Assembly (NCBI RefSeq): GCF_001419745.1
Contig: NZ_LIRJ01000080.1
Span: 1-63,199 of the forward strand
From: Streptomyces silaceus
Lineage (GTDB): Bacteria > Actinomycetota > Actinomycetes > Streptomycetales > Streptomycetaceae
Reading direction: 5' to 3'
Length of the DNA: 63,199 nt
Shown here one piece after another: positions 58,171 to 63,199 of this stretch (position 1 is its first letter; each line of letters begins with the position of its first letter). Both the position numbers and the translations under genes were made by a program. The notes under the pieces are model-generated. The model searched no databases. It was not told the origin of the DNA and saw nothing but the letters and a program-made list of their open reading frames with translations.

Positions 58171-59058
58171 ATGACCGTGAACTTCCCCCAGCTCAGGGCG
58201 TTTCTCGCCGTCGTCGACGCGGGCGGCTTCAGCGCGGCCGCCGCCGAACTGGGCATGAGCCAGTCCGCGGTGTCGCACGCGGTGGCCTCCCTGGAGCGCG
58301 AGCTGGCCGCCCCGCTGCTCGTGCGGTCGGGTCCGGTGCGGACGACGGCGCTCGGCGAGCAGGTGCTACCGCACGCCCGCAGCGCGCTGGCCGCGGTGCG
58401 GTCGGTGCGGGAGCTGGCGGCCGACGACGCCCGGACCATGACCGGCACCGTGTGCCTCGCCTCGACGCCGACGGTCTGCCAGGGCCTGGTGCCGGCCCTG
58501 CTGGGGCACTGGCGTGCGAGCCGGCCGGGGATCACGGTGCGGGTGTTCGAGGGGGACAGCGAGGAGGTCGAGCGGTGGCTGGAGAACGGCACGGCCGACG
58601 CCGCCGTCCTGATCGACCCGCCGGCGGGCCCCGGTGTCCAGCTCGCCGCGGACGCCTACTGCGCGCTCCTCCCCCGCGACCATCCCCTGGCGGACGAGGC
58701 GGTCGTCGACCTCGCCGACCTGGAGGACGACGAGCTGCTGATCTCGCCCAACGGCTGCGAGGCCCGCGTCCGGGCGCTGCACGGTCTGGCCGGGCTGCGC
58801 TTCACCCCCGCGCACCGCGTACGGGACCTGGCCACCCTGATCCGCATGGTGCAGGCGGGCCTGGGCGTGACCGTCCTGTCCGAGGTCTCCCGGTCGCTGG
58901 TGCCGCCCGACCTGGTGCTGCTGCCGGTGGTGCCCAGGGCCTCGCGCCGTCTCGTCCTGGCCGGGCCCCGGTCCCGCCCCTGGCACCCGGCGGTCCGCCC
59001 GCTGGCGGAGTCGGCCGCCGCCCGCCTGGCGGGCGAAGGCACCCTCGCGCGGTCCTGA
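58171..59058 (+). CDS. LysR-family transcriptional regulator
   Basis: A 295-residue LysR regulator with HTH FPQLRAFLAVVDAGGFSAAAAELGMSQSAVSHAVASLERELAAPLLVR in the N-terminal part and a substrate-binding domain to the end. It faces the tautomerase gene; CATA (58140-58143) and TATG (58157-58160) form a small inverted repeat in the shared promoter of the type these proteins use. Confidence 0.93.
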   Translation: MTVNFPQLRAFLAVVDAGGFSAAAAELGMSQSAVSHAVASLERELAAPLLVRSGPVRTTALGEQVLPHARSALAAVRSVRELAADDARTMTGTVCLASTPTVCQGLVPALLGHWRASRPGITVRVFEGDSEEVERWLENGTADAAVLIDPPAGPGVQLAADAYCALLPRDHPLADEAVVDLADLEDDELLISPNGCEARVRALHGLAGLRFTPAHRVRDLATLIRMVQAGLGVTVLSEVSRSLVPPDLVLLPVVPRASRRLVLAGPRSRPWHPAVRPLAESAAARLAGEGTLARS

Positions 59059-59082
59059 CACCGCGCCCCGCCCGGGCACGCG

Positions 59083-59118
59083 CGAGGCCCCGCCCTCCCG
59101 AAGGAGAGCGGGGCCTCG
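59083..59118. terminator. Bidirectional terminator hairpin
   Basis: CGAGGCCCCGC (59083-59093) and GCGGGGCCTCG (59108-59118) pair perfectly between the convergent LysR and accE genes. Confidence 0.88.
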
Positions 59119-59137
59119 GTGCAGCGGGCGGCGGGTG

Positions 59138-59332
59138 TCAGCCCTGCCAGCTGTGCGGGGCGCGGAAGCCCGGGGTGCGCTCGAGGCGGCGCCAGCCGGC
59201 CTTGTCGCGGCCGCGGTGGGCCGGGGCGGCGGCGGGCTGTGCGGCGGCGCGGGCCAGCAGGATCGCGGTGATGGCCGCGACCTCCTCGGGCTCGGCGTGG
59301 CCCTTCTCGACGCGAATGTCAGGGGTAGTCAT
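59138..59332 (-). CDS. accE: Acyl-CoA carboxylase epsilon subunit AccE
   Basis: A 64-residue protein (MTTPDIRVEKGHAEPEEVAAITAILLARAAA) of the small epsilon-subunit family found next to acyl-CoA carboxylase beta subunits in actinobacteria; it raises the activity of the carboxylase. It lies 50 bases downstream of accB in the same direction. The C-terminal end (WRRLERTPGFRAPHSWQG) is the usual conserved tail. Confidence 0.9.
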   Translation of the reverse strand: MTTPDIRVEKGHAEPEEVAAITAILLARAAAQPAAAPAHRGRDKAGWRRLERTPGFRAPHSWQG

Positions 59333-59382
59333 CTGCAGCGTTCTCCTTGTGGGCTACTGCGGCGCAGGCGCAGGTGTGGCTG

Positions 59383-60975
<1,593 letters not shown>

Positions 60976-61292
60976 GTAGCGACCTTACGGAGCGCCCCCA
61001 GGGAAACGGACCGTCGACTCTGTACAGTCTCCGGGCCGTTTTCCTGGCACCCCCGAACAGAAGAGGCCAGGCGCACTGAAGAAGTGACGGTTCAGACCCG
61101 GTTCCGTTGTGGGATGTCCACAAAGGGGTGCCCTCGGGGATACCCCTAGTGACCCCTGTTCCCGGGCAATGTGAGCGATTCGCTAGTGGGGGCCGACAAC
61201 CGTAGGCGCGGCCTCCGGCACGCCGAGGGGCGCCGCGCGACACTGTAGTCGCGCGGCGCCCTGCCGCGAGGCACCCCCGTGGCTCCGCGGGG
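60976..61292. other. Intergenic region between ABC permease and accB
   Basis: A 317-base gap; accB and the permease are read in the same direction. GGCGCCGCGCGAC (61229-61241) and GTCGCGCGGCGCC (61248-61260) form a perfect 13-bp terminator hairpin for the permease. The accB promoter must lie between it and 60976. No gene is seen. Confidence 0.75.
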
Positions 61293-62134
61293 TCAGCGGG
61301 TGGCGGCCCGCCGGAAGAGCGAGCGCGCCCAGAGGAACCCGACGAGGGCGATGGCGAGCCCCCAACCGACCGCGAGCGGTCCGAACTTGCCGATCTCGCC
61401 GCCGACGAGGAGACCGCGCAGGGTCTCGGTGAAGGCGGTGTAGGGCTGCCACTCGGCGAAGTGGCGCAGCCAGTCCGGCATCGAGTCGAGCGGCACGAAC
61501 ACGCTGCTGAGGAAGGGCAGCAGGAAGGAGAAGGGCAGGGCGACGCTGCTGGCCGCCTCCGGGGCCTTGACCAGCTGGCCGAGGGCGACCGCGAGCCAGG
61601 TGAGGGCGAGGGACATCAGGGCGAGGAGCCCGGCCGCGGCGACCCAGGCGAGCGGCTCGGCGTCGGAGCGGAAGCCCACGAGCAGGGCGACGCCGACGAC
61701 CAGGACGACGCTGAGCATGATCTGGATCACGGCGCCGACGGCACGGCCCGTGAGGATCGAGGCGCCGCTGATCGGCATGGTCCGGAAGCGGGCCACGATG
61801 CCCTCGGTCATGTCGGTGCAGACGCCGACCGTGGTGGGCAGGACGCCCGCGCCGACGGCCATCAGCAGGATGCCGGGGACGAGGTAGTCGAGGTACTCGC
61901 CGGACGAGTGCGCGCCGATGCCGGTCGCCATCGCGCCGCCGAAGACGTAGTTGAAGAGCAGCAGCATGGCGATGGGCATGATGACCAGGCTGATCGTCAT
62001 CGCCGGGTAGCGGCGCGCGTGCGTGAGGTTGCGGCGCAGCATGGTCAGGGAGTTGCGCAGCGCCGTGGTCGGCACGGGGGTGTGGGCGCGGACGACGGCC
62101 GGGGCCGCGGCGGAGGTGGCGGGGGCGGAGGCGC

Positions 62135-62138
<4 letters not shown>
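61293..62138 (-). CDS. ABC-2 type exporter permease (DrrB-like)
   Basis: A 281-residue permease with about six membrane helices (ISLVIMPIAMLLLFNYVFGG, YLVPGILLMAVGAGVLPTTVG, VVLVVGVALLVGFRSD, and others). The ATGA overlap (62135-62138) couples it to the ATPase gene upstream. It resembles DrrB-type drug exporters; the substrate is unknown. Confidence 0.9.
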
Positions 62139-63100
<962 letters not shown>

Positions 63101-63142
63101 GTCCGTTCCTTTTCGGATGTGGGCAGCCTCAATACCGGACAC

Positions 63143-63155
63143 CAGTTCGAAACTG
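63143..63155. promoter_or_regulatory. Palindrome upstream of the ABC exporter
   Basis: CAGTT-CGA-AACTG is a perfect dyad 43 bases before the ATPase start. It is of the size used by TetR-type regulators, often found beside DrrAB-like exporters; any such gene would lie beyond the window. Confidence 0.45.
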
Positions 63156-63199
63156 ATCCCGGACGGCTGCCTGGGCGGCAGCGGGGGGCTGGGGAGGAG

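Overview
The window is high-GC DNA with GTG and TTG starts, tight ATGA/GTGA gene overlaps and Streptomyces-type families throughout (NsdA, HupS with a lysine-rich tail, NdgR, two nitrate-sensor-like conservons, AccB/AccE). It looks like a chromosomal core segment of a Streptomyces species. From memory the gene order follows the S. coelicolor core region that holds glnD, ftsY, smc, rnc, hupS, ndgR, gltX, cvn1, cvn2 and accB. I see no phage, insertion sequence or CRISPR array.

Layout. 1-4.4 kb (minus): nitrogen control genes amtB-glnK-glnD, with glnD cut by the window edge and a partial GlnR-type site upstream. 4.5-7.1 kb: nsdA and a degenerate Prim-Pol protein. 7.2-16.5 kb: ftsY, a cytosine-permease-like transporter, a luciferase-like monooxygenase, the glucose permease glcP and smc. 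16.7-19.8 kb: a coiled-coil small protein, acyP, a secreted CAP protein, and a flavodoxin-like protein divergent from a one-cysteine HxlR regulator. 19.8-28.9 kb (minus): mutM, rnc, rpmF, a DUF177 protein, a DivIVA-like protein, coaD, rsmD, recG and a DAK2 protein. 29.1-29.8 kb: rpmB followed by a scrambled remnant of a SARP regulator and a flavin monooxygenase. 29.7-38 kb: thiL-thiD, a lone RAM-domain protein, a lipoprotein, plsC-gpsA-ddl, cofC, a cold-shock-like protein and hupS. 38-41 kb: leuC-leuD divergent from ndgR. 41-43 kb: a DUF4188 protein divergent from a MerR regulator, then five tRNA genes (three Glu-CTC, two Gln-CTG). 43-46.5 kb: a HAD hydrolase, gltX, an FAH-family enzyme and a small repeat-containing protein.

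46.5-57.6 kb carries two complete tandem conservons (cvnA-B-C-D twice). In each, a membrane sensor-kinase-like protein is followed by a roadblock protein, a DUF742 protein and a small GTPase-like protein. The B and D members are almost identical between the two sets, while the sensor ectodomains differ. 57.6-63.2 kb: a tautomerase divergent from a LysR regulator, accE-accB, and a two-gene ABC exporter.

Most convergent junctions hold one long perfect hairpin that could terminate both strands. Several divergent regulator/target pairs (HxlR, MerR, NdgR) have clear inverted repeats in the shared promoter. The observations I consider most worth following are the chimeric pseudogene after rpmB, the Prim-Pol protein that has lost its DxD motif, the tandem conservons with a shared C-terminal motif in their sensors, the ANP-repeat small protein beside them, and a hairpin covering the ribosome binding site of the luciferase-like gene.
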